NCBI RefSeq assembly: GCF_003597395.2
Contig: NC_133773.1
Location: 74,692,207 to 74,756,206, forward strand
DNA from: Chelonoidis abingdonii
Taxonomy: Eukaryota > Chordata > Testudines > Testudinidae
Length of the DNA stretch: 64,000 nucleotides
Direction of reading: 5' to 3'
Below, in pieces: positions 50,101-62,100 of the stretch (the stretch's first letter is position 1; each line of letters opens with the position of its first letter). Below the pieces are notes generated by a model that saw nothing but the letters and a program-made list of their open reading frames with translations, made no database searches and had not been told where the DNA came from. A program made the position numbers and the translations under genes.

Positions 50101-53100
50101 TATGGATCTGCTAGTTCCACTGGAGCTCAGTCCACACCTGTACTCTCTTGAAGGATGTTCCTATAACAGATTTTTTTAGTACAGCAACTTGTTCTTCCAT
50201 TCATACTTTAGCTAAGTATTATACCATTTTATCTGCTTCCAGGGATTATACTGCCTTTGGTGACACAGTCCTCTGAAACATTTTGGACTTGCCTCTTCAG
50301 CACTAACTTCCTGGCTGAGTTACTGCTTGGGAGTCTCCTAAAGTGAAATATATATACTTAATGGAGGAAACATTTACTTACTTTATAGTAACTAGAATTC
50401 TTGGAGATATTTTGTTCCTATGGGTGCTCCACCTCCTGTCCTCCTTTCTCTCCGTTCTGGAGGCTCTGCTTCACAGTCAAGAAGGAACTGAATGACAGTA
50501 GGTCCATGCCTCCTTATATGCCCTTGTTTGGAAGCCACAGGCACTGCTGTGAATAGGCGTGAGCCCGGAGACATCACTTTGCATTCTCTGGTCAAGAGGG
50601 TACTGGCACTGTGGAGCACCCACAGAGACAAAATATCTTGAAGAAATCAAGTTACTGTACATTATCGTACTCTCATTTAAAGAAACCTCATTTTTCTTTA
50701 AGAATAGTCAGTAAGTACTTTATTCCAACTGTGTTGTTTATATGAAAATTCCTCATCTGGAATCATTTTCTCCCTATTGAATAAAATATACATCACTACT
50801 ATCCTTGTAAATACAGTGTGATGCACTCCTGTGCTATACTAATATTCTGTTCTAGTTTAAAGTGCAGTTTTGTTCTGAAAGTGACAAAGTAAAATTGGTA
50901 CCTTCTTACTAAACAGGTCTACTCCCTTGTGTATTCAGTTATATCTGCTTGCTTCAATGACAAGAATGTTTTAATTGCATACTGTTAACATTGTCTGTAC
51001 CGTGCTGAAAGAAAGAAAAAGAACCATCTGTGGCAGATGCATTCAAATACTACAGTGATGAGATCCATATAAAAATCTAGATCAAAATGTGAGCTAGACA
51101 GCTTCCTACAAGGAAGATGAAGACTGGGGAAGAGGGGAATAAGACCGTGTGTGATAAGATTGTGTGTGTGAAATTAAAGATCATTTTACACTTTTTATTT
51201 TCATATATGTATGTTTATAATCATAATTCCTGGTAGTACTGCTGAGCCAATGCAGGCATGGAGAGGAGATTGAATCTCTCTTTTGTGTCCACACTTAAAA
51301 CTCAATTTGAAAAATGTATGCCCCGGAGAGATGTCATAAAGCCAACCTATGTTCCAGTATCGACACCACTAATTCAGAAGAAGAATTCTTCTGTGACCCT
51401 ATCTGCTACCAAGAGATTAGGTGGGGGGATTAACTACAGTGACAGAAAAATCCCTTGTGTTGCTGTAGCCAGTGCCGCCCAGAGGATTCAGGGGGCCTGG
51501 GGCAAAGCAATTTTGGGGGCCCCTTCCATTTAAAAAAAAAGTTGCAATATTATTCTCATGGGGACCCTTGCGGGGCCTCGGTCAAATTTCCCCATTTGCC
51601 TCCCCCCCGGCTCTGGGCGGCCCTGGCTGTAGCAAGTGTCTGCACTACAGCAGTATAGTGACATAGCTGTGCTGCAGTGGCATTTGTAGTGTAGACAAAG
51701 CCCTAAGATCCAGATCAGTTACACTTGTGGAATCCAGTTGGAGGTTAATAGGTGTCACTCTATTTTAATGCTACAAAGTGTAGAAGATGAAAATAAACTC
51801 CAGATGAAACATCACATTTTCTAGAGTATTGCAGTCAAATGAACAGCACTGTTTTCATTGTACTCCTAACTAAGGCAACCTTTTCTTCAAAAAAGAGAAT
51901 TCTCTAGATTTAGTTATAATTACAACCTTCACTAAGCTCACTTAATTATTCTAGTCTTACCCCCAAAATATATAAAAAGACTACTTTTATGCTGTATCTT
52001 CTGTAAAGGTGGCAAGTTGAGGGCTGTATAACACGTATTAACATGTTTCTAAGAATTCTTAAATCTGTGAGATTAAATTCCTCATACATACAAGATATTG
52101 GTTTTATTTTGCAGTAGTGATGTTTTTCCCCCCCCTACAGAACTATGTCAGAGTGGTGGAAGTTTGGTGGGATGAGTACAAAGATTACTTCTATGCCAGT
52201 CGTCCAGAGACGAAAGCACTACCGTATGGGGATATATCTGAGCTGAAAAAGTTCCGTGAAGATCACAACTGCAAAAGTTTTAAATGGTTTATGGAAGAAA
52301 TAGCCTATGATATAACTTCACACTATCCCTTACCATCTAAAAATGTGGACTGGGGAGAGGTATGTACAGTAAATGCATCTAAAATCAGCGCGTGATAGGT
52401 TTTTAAAGTTAGGAGTCCACAATGAAGCCACTGTAACTTCTTGTACCTGATAAATATTTTAATATTTAAACAGAAAACAAAGAATTTATTTTGGTTACTG
52501 TTGTTTTTAAATGTGGAAAATAAGGGAAGATATATATTATTTTTTTACATGCATAGCATGCACCTCAATTTATGTTTAATATTATCCTGCCTGAGTGTGA
52601 GAGTTATATCCAAGGAGGCTGTTAAGTGGCATGCAAACAAAACAAAACAATGACAAAGATAAGGCTCCTTAAGTGAACAATGGGTGGAGCTATTAACTGG
52701 GGGAATGTCTCTGCTGAGCTCCAGCCTAGTTGGCATGTTTTACTCTTCTCAAGGCTAAGATCATAGAGGATCCTAAACCTTCAAGATGTTGCCCTAGAGA
52801 AGAAGAGGGGATGAGTGGGCTGTCAGCAGTCATAGTGAGGCTCTGGCAGACAGACATGCGGCAGGCAGGCTGGCTCTCCAGAGATGGTAATAAACTGAAC
52901 CTACCCAAGCTATGAATAGAGAGTAATCTTAGGCAGACTAATATGTGTATGCAACATGTAGTTGTTCTAACCCAGGGGTCAGCAACCTTTCAGAAGTGGT
53001 GTGCCGAGTCTTCATTTATTCACTCTAATTTAAGGTTTCATGTGCCAATAATACATTTTAATGTTTTTAGAAGGTCTCTTTCTATAAGTCTATAGTATAT

Positions 53101-56100
53101 AACTAAACTATTGTTGTATGTAAAGTAAAAACGGTTTTTAAAATGTTTTAAGAAGCTTCATTTAAAATTAAATTAAAATGCAGAGCTCCCTGGACCGCTG
53201 GCCAGGACCCAGGCAGCGTGAGTGCTACTAAAAATCAGCTCACGTGCCGCCTTCGGCACCCGTGCCATACGTTGCCTACCGCTGTTCTAACCCATTTTCT
53301 TAGATGCTGTGTTCCTTTTGGCAAATCATACTACTTTGTTTTGAATAAGCTACTTTCTGTGTCACTTTAACTAGCTGCTGGTCACAGGTTTCCAGAGATA
53401 ATGTGCTTACAAATGCTAAACCCACTTGAGTCTGTCAGGTTGACCCATTTGGTAAATAGGGAGGCTGCAGGCCAGAGATCCAGTCTAAAAAGTGGCAGAA
53501 CCATGTAGTTCCACCAAGAGGGGAGGAAGGTAGCAAAGCCTGTCTCATGGGGTGAATGTGAGAGGGAGTTAGTGTTCTAAGGCACAGCTTACCCAGTAAC
53601 CATGACACTAAATAGCAGGTCTGGATAACACTTGACGGACAGGTATGAAAATACTGTATTTATAGAGTAACAACAGGAGATCAAATGCAACAGTAAGTAA
53701 CCAACTCATGATGTTTTAACGTGTTTTTTTTATTAGTTCCACATTTTTGTTGAGAATTCTTTTGTCTGTGTGTACTCTTCTTCATTGATGATTATAATCC
53801 TGAGTCCATCTTTCAGAGTGAGATTGTACTTTGAGAAGAAACTTGAAATCACGATATGGTGTTCAGTGCTTTTCACTATTTTTGAAGTGGGGGCCACTTT
53901 GGCAAAAAAAAACAAACTTCAATGTGAGAGCCACATGGGTGGGGCCGAGGGGTTTGGAGTGTGAGAGATGATCCAGTGTGGTGGTGAGGGCTCTAGGGTG
54001 GAGCTGTGGATGAGGGTTGAGATGCAGGGGTGAGGGGTTCAGGGTGCAGGAGGGGGCCCGGGCAGAGGGTTGGGATGCGGGGGTGAGGGGTGCAGGAGGG
54101 GGGTTGGGCAGAGGGGATGCGGGGGTGAGGGGTTCAGGGTGCAGGAGGGGGCTCAGGGCTGGGAGTGGAGGGGTGGGATGCAGGGCAGGAGTGAGGGCTC
54201 TGGCTGGGGGTGCAGGGATGAGGAGTTTGGGGTGCAGGCAGGCTGCCCCAGGGCTGGGTGCTGGCAAGCAGTACAGGAGCAATGGGGGAAGGGGCCCTCT
54301 ATCCACCCTGCCAGCAGCAGGGAGCTCTGAGGCCGAGGCCCAGAGCAGCCCTGCAAGTCCCAACTTGCTCCCCGCCCTGGTTCCCACCCACCCACTACCT
54401 CTCTCCTCTCCTCTGCATGGCCCTTTAGAGCTGCTGCAGGGCTATTAATAGCCTGCTATGCAGCTGCACAGCTTAGGGAATGGGTACACTTGAAATTTCA
54501 AAGCGCTGAGCGCTTTGAAGTGTGAGTGTGGTCGGAGCGCCAGCGCTGGGAGAGAGCTCTCCCAGCGCTGCATGTAAACCACATCCTCTAGGAGTGTAGC
54601 GTGCAGCGCTGGGAGCTATGCTCCCAGCGCTGCCGCACTGATTATACCGAGGCTTTACAGCGCTGTATCTTGCAGCGCTCAGGGGGTGTTTTTTCACAAC
54701 TCTGAGCACAAAAGTTGCAGCGCTGTAAAGTGCCAGTGAGGGAACTTAGGGAGCCACACTTAGGGTCGATGGGAGCTGCCACTGGCTTGTGGGCCTTGCA
54801 GTGAAGAACACTGGTGTATGTAGAAAAGGCATATCGGGAGACAATTATGCAGAATAATCAAGATATTTGTATTTGAATGTGACTTTGAAGACTGTTAAAA
54901 TTACTGGGACATCACAGATTCAGCATTCTCATATAACTGCAAGAAAAACAACTTGGCAGGGTTTAAATTCAGTGCATGATTTACGGGAATTGAATTCTCT
55001 TTCATAGACAATCCTCGCTGGGTTTTTTACATACTCCTTTGTAGGATTCCCTATTCAGCCAGGGAAATGCCTTGGCTTATGAAGATTGTTTTAGTCCCCC
55101 AGAAGCTCTGCCTGGTCTCCCCTATGAGTATACTGAACCTACTTCTGCAGAACCTGGAGGCAGAGATAGTGAGTGTTCTAACTGGCAGAATAAGAAGCCC
55201 TGTATTCCATTCTACTACTTAATCAATTGGCTAATCCATTAGATGTGCAAGGGAGTAGTTTAAAGAACTTCCTCTTCTATAGGTATGAAGGATCTACTTA
55301 TGTGACTTCCAGAGAGCAGTGGTGGAGTACAGAGTTGTCCAGTGCACAATAGGCACATTGGGAATCTGTCAGGGTCTATTATGAGGCCTTTGGACCTGGT
55401 TGTACAAAGTGCATGTGAAGATGGACAAACAGTCCTGCATCAGGGAGCCCAGGCAAACAAGACTATCTCCATCAAGGCAAATTTCTTGCCCAAGAGTTAA
55501 TACAAAGCAATAAGTTAGTTGATCAGCTTTAGAACTGTTCCGAAGTCCACCTAAGGTGGGGAAAATATGTCAACATCTAGCTCCTGACTGAGCTGTGAGA
55601 ATCACTATGATAGTTTCTGGAAAAAAGGCAGGGAGCATCTCTGAAAAAAGGAATTGAAGCCAGCAGCCCCTGGGACTTGGATGAAATGACAGGGAAGCTT
55701 GAAGTAATGTGGCATGAATCAGAGTGCTATGTCTTCGGGCTTCTCTGAAATGTTTTTGATCTCTCTTAAACGATGGCCAGCAGTCATTACACAATGTTTA
55801 CAGGATTTTAATGCTCCTCTGTTGCACTTTTAGTAACATTGCCTCAGTTGTATTTCTGGATGGCCAAAACGTTTTTGACTCTACTATTTGGATATAAAGT
55901 TCTTTCCAGTCCTATTTTTCTCATATTTAAAGGATTCCTTCACTAAGTGGATGGCTGCTTTTTATTGTAGCTTCTTGGATTAGTGTTCATGTCAACCCTC
56001 CACTAATTTCCAGCTGTTTAAAACACCCTAACTTGCTGGTAGGTTCTCCCTCCTTATTTGCTTCTTAGTGGAAGCACTAGAATAGAATGCTGGTGAACAA

Positions 56101-59100
56101 CCATGTCACTGATGTAGTTAGTCATTGGCTGTGTGTGTGTGTGTGTGTGTTCTCTGCGTGCTGCATTGGCTCTGGTCAGATAGTCTGTACATTAGGCTGC
56201 GATCGAACTGCTCAATAAGACCACAAGACTTGGTTTAGTAGCGAAGACACCCGGCCAGGTTTATTGTTGATAAAGCACGGTCCTAGCTCTCCAGACTAGT
56301 GTCTGGTTACACTAGCACATGTATGCATGTAACAGTGGACCAGCTCAGTGAATGGCGGGATTCTCGATCATCTTTGGGAAGCGTGTTTGTGTCATACTTG
56401 GTATCGGGGTGTTCTGGTACCACCCTTCTGGAAAGTGTTTACATGAGTGTCCTGTGCCTAGTACTTCTCAAGAATGTGTATATTTTTGCAGTACCAGGCC
56501 TATTCTTGCCAGGCTCTGCGAACCTGCAAGCAGGCATTTTTTATAAGAAGACCTGACTTCTGCTCACAGCCTGATTTTTGCTAACTTTGCTTTATATTAG
56601 CAAGGCTTGACCACTGCTTTAGTTCAGACCTTTTATACAAGGACTCGTGACTCAGGCTTGCTCTTTCTACTACAACTGGGTTAATATTTAACTGGAAACT
56701 TCATTAATCACTGCTGTTCATGATGTGCAAAGATTGATGATAAACTGTATCTGTTTGGGAAGACAGCTGTGATAAACACCCATAGATTCATAGAATTTAG
56801 GGCCAGATCACTATAGGCTACTGGCCAGTCCCCTCAGTCCAGGAAGGAGTGACACCATATTCAGAATCTGGTTCAAACCCTCTTCTCAGGGCTTCAGTTT
56901 TATTTCTTCCGCATAAAATTAGTGCAGCACATTGAGCACCCTTTCCCCACCCTAACCTTGGGTGTTCTGTAGGGGCTTATCTATTCACTACAGGTTTCCA
57001 TTCTACAGGCCACTTGCCTGACAGCCATACCCTGCTTCCTCCTACAGGAGTCCAACTACTGACTGGTAGCTCTGGCTCTCCTTCCTGTTACTGCCTTCAG
57101 GCTCTTGGCAGCTCTGTTCCAGCTGAGTCACTTTCTGGCTTTTAATAATCACCTGATCCTTTGCTGATATGTTTCAGCTCAGCTACCTCCCAGAGCTCAT
57201 ATGTGAAAGTAGGCCCAACTCCTATAAAAGGGATTTTTTGGCCATTCATTCTGTGACAATTAACTAGCTGAACAATATGTATATGACAGGCTCTTACAGT
57301 TCACCCAGTTACCCTTGCATTTAGCTCAATAACTTGTTTGACTTTCCAGACAGGCATCCAGTCCTGAAGATATCAAAAGAAACCTTTTTTTCCAATGGTT
57401 AATCACCTTCACTGTTTGTTTGGTTCCCCCTCACCCCTTATTTCCCATTTGTATATGTCTGACTTTAGCTGCCAATCAGTAATCATTTAGTACTCGGTAT
57501 TTCCCCCACCCCCACTCATGGTACTTATATACTGTATCAAATAAGCTCTGTTTTCTTTTTGACTGAGCTCTTTAAGTCTCTCAAGGTGTAAGGCTTTTTC
57601 TCCATACCTCAAATCATTTTTGTGGTTCTTTTCACAATCCTTTTTAAAATGTGGACACCAGAATTCTACAATGTTGAAGCTTTATCATCGTAATTTTCTG
57701 ACATTCAGGTCAAGCTCCATTTCATTTTAAGTCTGAACAAAACAACCACCTATCTCATCCCTCAGATCCTCTCCTAGGTGGGAAGCCCGATCAACCCTAA
57801 TTGCAAGCCCCTGCTGCACACTATTCAGGAACATGTAAAGAATCCTTTCATGGGGGATTAACTGCATAAGAAACCAGGCTTACATCTGAAAGAGCCCCTG
57901 TTCTGTATGAATATGGTAAATTTGAAATCAGACTTCCATACAGTATATTCACTAGCATATTTATGTCTGTTATCTCACAATAGCTCTCAAATTAGTATGG
58001 ACAGTTGGATTCATAAAACTTTCTCCTGAGAATTTAACATCCTTGTTTCATTTGATTCAAATTTCTTGCAGTCTTGCTTCAAATATCCGTGTATATTATT
58101 TGTTGGAAGATGATGAGTAGGATATTCCTTAACTTCTTTGCACTAGAGATCATATTTTCCCAAAGTCTAAACTAAACTGGAAAAAGCCCTTTTCTCTGTC
58201 TACCCCCACAGATCAGAGGCTTTGAAACTGCTTACTGCATAGATAGCATGGGGCACACCAATGGCGGCTTTCTAGAACTTGGACCGTGCCACAGAATGGG
58301 AGGTAATCAGGTAAGTAACCTCGAGGCAAGACATTTGAAAGAGACAGTTGATGCAATGAATAATCATAAAGCTGTTCTCTGATAAAGTCCCTAAAACTAC
58401 TGTGGTTACCAAAAAGTAGATTAAATGTGGGGGAAAAGTTGTAGACTGTGCCAGCTTTTATGGGTGAGAATTTGGGATTTGTTTCCACTCAGGAAATATT
58501 CCTTTTACTCATTGTGGTGCCTTAGTTACTACTTTTCAGAATTGTGATATAGATGTGCAATGCACTGATGCACTAAATGGCTTTCCACTACCAGAAACAT
58601 GAATTAATTTTTGTATTTGATTCCTTAAGTGAAGCTGAGTTAAACTGGAAAAAGCTTAGTTCCTAACAGATAATTGTAATAAGACTATTGCACAATTTGG
58701 CCCAAGTCTTCACAATTTTACCATCTCACCACCACAAGGACAAACCTACTTCAGGCAGTCAGGTAGCTTTATCTTCTTGAATTTGATACTTAAAATTTTG
58801 AAAGTCTGTAAACTGAAAAATGGCTCAAAGCAGAATGAAGAGATTAACAAAAAATTATCTTTTCTCTCTCTCGATAGATAGATAGATAGATATAGGACTT
58901 AATCTTATGCAGTCATACAGGATGGTGCCCCTGTTAAAATCATATTCAGTTGGCTCTTAAAGTAAAAATGTCATTGTTGTAACTGTAGTTTAAAATATAA
59001 TGCAGTACCCTGTGAAAATACATTTTCAGCATATGGTACTCTAGAAAGCCTATGAAAAAATCATTCTTTTTCAGTTGTAAAATCTTACCGTAATTAAATG

Positions 59101-62100
59101 CCGATCTAAGAAGTAGCAGAAATTATCTGTTTGTATTTCAGTTTGGTAGTTTTCCTTTTGGCCCAGTGCTCTGTAGTTCTTAAATTTATTATTGTCTTCA
59201 TTTGAAAATACTGGTGAGGACAAAAGTTCACTGGTTTCCAGCTCTCTGAAAGACACTGATTATACAGCCATCAACCCACCGATTGATTTATCCAAGCTGT
59301 TCTCAGGAGCCTCTCCGATTAAAATCTTTTGCATTTATCCCCTGTGTTCTTAACTTAATTTAGTAGTTGTATATATTTAGTTTTCTGAGCTCAGAAAGTA
59401 AGTACTTCGTATGCTAAGTCTGATAGTGAAAAGCTAATATATTGCATCACCTAAAATAAATCAGCCCTATTTAAGCAAAGGTAGGTGTGATGATAATTTC
59501 AAAAGAATATTCCAGATGATGTAAATTAATTGTTAAAGTATTGCTTCTAAAATTTCAGTTACCTTATAAAGTTCACCCTTTGTGTCTACAGTAACAAAAA
59601 GGTGCCTCAATATTTTTCTTTTAGCTTTTTCGAATAAATGAAGCTAATCAACTAATGCAGTATGACCAGTGTTTGACTAAAGGACCTGATGGATCAAAAG
59701 TTATGATTACGCACTGTAATCTAAATGAATACAAGGAATGGCAATACTTCAAGGTATGTGACAGCATATGGTGCAAGGATAGATGATTTGTTAAGTCTTT
59801 TTTTACACCCCATTTTGTTAAGATTTTTTTTATTGTGCATACATCTGGAAGTAAAGCTGTAGGACCAGATTCAGTGAACTTGGTGTGGCAAAATGTAAAT
59901 TTCACTTTCCTGTACCAGGCTCTCCTCTTGCTTTATGGGAGGAATTCACTCTGAGGGAAGATGGGTTTTGTTGGCACTACCCACCCTCTCCTAGGATTTC
60001 CACTGCAGAAAAGCAGCTTTAAATTCCACCAGGAGAGCTGCTGCCCAGGAAGAAGGAGAAAAATTGTTCTCCTTAACCTCTGAGGCTAGGATAAGAAGCA
60101 ATGGGCTTAAATTGCAGCAAGGGTGGTTTCAGTTAGACATTAGGGAGAAACTTCCTAACTGTTAGTGTGGTTAAATACTGGAATAAATTGCCTAGGGAGG
60201 TTGTGGAATCTCCATCATTGGAGATTTTAAGAGCAGGTTAGACAAACACCTCTCAGGGATGATTTAGATAAAACTTAGTCCTGCCATGAGTACAGGGGAC
60301 TGGATTAAATGACCCCTCAAGGTCCCTTCCAGTCCTATGATTCTATGGGTATGTGCTGAATCAGCACATTCCCGCTGCCCCCTTTTTCGCACTGTGGTGG
60401 CATGCACACCCCAATGAAGGTTTTTTTTTGTTTGTTTTTTTTTTTTTTCCCCCTATCATTTCACACATTTTATGATAATTTAATGAGAATCTTCTAGACA
60501 TGGTACAGAATTAAACTCAATATGAAACAGCTTTGCAAGTCTTGAAAATATAACTGATTAATATACATTGAGCTCAGTGGGTTGAACTGAACATACAACT
60601 AACATCTCATGAGTTAAATGGCTTCTGTTCATTGCAGAATGATAGTATGCTTGCAACAACAGCAACCTTCCTGCTAATGCCCTTCCCACCAAGAGAGTCT
60701 TCCACAATGTCTGTACTGCCAGAAGCTAGCATAGATGCTAGGGTGAATTTAGTAGCTCGAATAATGTAACTTGATTACGTTACTGAAATAGCGCTCCATT
60801 TAAATTACATTTTTATTACTGAAATAGCGCTCCATTTAAATTACATTTTTCAGCAGTACTGAGAGAGCGGAGAGGAAGTACAGCAATGCTAGTTCTATTT
60901 CTGCTAAATTTAGTAATTTATATGTGTTGTCCTATGTCTTGTTCAGCATTTGGTTTTGTTCGAGTTAGCTACCTATTCTCTCGGTAAATATTGTCTTGTG
61001 TTTTCCAAATGATGCGTGTGGCCACTGTGTGATGCTGTTGTGAAAGATCTGAATTTTTAAATGAAGTCTTGATTTCATAGCTTGTAACAGCTATTAAGTA
61101 AATATGTATTTTGTAATAGGTACTAACTTTGAAAACATTTTTATCCTACTTCTCTATTATATTTAATGAGTCAGCTTACACTTTTGTTCCAGTAAAAAGA
61201 GATAAAGATGGAATACACCAATAAAGCAATTTTGGCTTTAAATACATACGCGCACACACACACCTCAATTATGTATTTGAGGGCATAATGTGGTCTAACA
61301 GGGTTGAATGCCAGATTGCTATTACCCAGTTGTTTTCTGACTCATTACCATCTAGCTTGTTGTGCATTTATCAATTCACTTATTAGTCTGTTGGTATCTG
61401 GATTCTATTTGCCTGAAGCAGCTAGATTCTTTGTTAAGCATTATGTGGTGAAAGTCCATTTGCCTTCCACTGATACACACGTTTTTGTAATATTTGCATA
61501 CAGCTGTGAGGTCCTGAATAACAAAAAGCTGTTTGTATGGAGCTAAAAAGCTGGGAAGAGACAGAAAAGACCATTAAATCCCAGCAATGCAGATAAAAAT
61601 CAATACACACTGTTTTGGTGTCTACTTTGTTTTGTAGTGTATATGTACAACTTGTTTGGTCTCCACCAATTCTAATGTGGCTCAGCATGTTACTTGCTAT
61701 TTCATTAGGTTTTGATTTTACACAAGTTGAATCCCTTTCCACAGTAGCTGTGCCAATTGCACAATTGTTTGCTTCAGTGTTTCTGTTACTAGAAATTAGA
61801 AGAGCGTGGCCCAGTAGGCACAGCACAGAATGTGGACCAAAACATTTGGTTTACTTCCAAATAAATATGATAAAAGACTTTTGAAGGTGGGTAAGCAAAC
61901 AAACACTGGAAACTTGGTGCACTTGTGAGGCAGATTTTCAGTGTTTAATTACTGTGCAACCTATTTTAAAAATATATTCTCACTGATGGGGGTGGACTAG
62001 GGGAAGATAACAGTTATAACCAGTACAAGAAATGTGATGCCTAGTGCAGACGTGAACAGCAACATTTTTTGAGGGGTGTTTCAGTGTCAGTCAAACAGTC

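Larger units (their letters stand above)
48660..50645 (+). mobile_element. Degenerate DIRS-like retroelement with inverted termini
   Basis: The left end (about 48670-48770) has TGTCTCTAGGGAGTGCTCCA and ACCAGAGAATGCAAAACAGT. The right end (50515-50640) carries the reverse complement, with ACTTTGCATTCTCTGGTC and GTGGAGCACCCACAGAGACA. A further inverted copy (ATTTTGTTCCTATGGGTGCT) at about 50390-50432 could be an internal complementary region. A tyrosine-recombinase remnant lies inside. Inverted termini plus this protein point to DIRS. RT and RNase H are gone, so it is internally deleted. Confidence 0.7.

Noticed and set aside
52117..52395. Apparent 92-residue gene
   Set aside because: GALNT7 exon 9 read through its intron borders.
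53863..54448. Long open frames on both strands (up to 174 residues)
   Set aside because: Low-complexity GGGTGAGGGGTTCAGGG-type repeat sequence inside a transposon; no domain or splice support.
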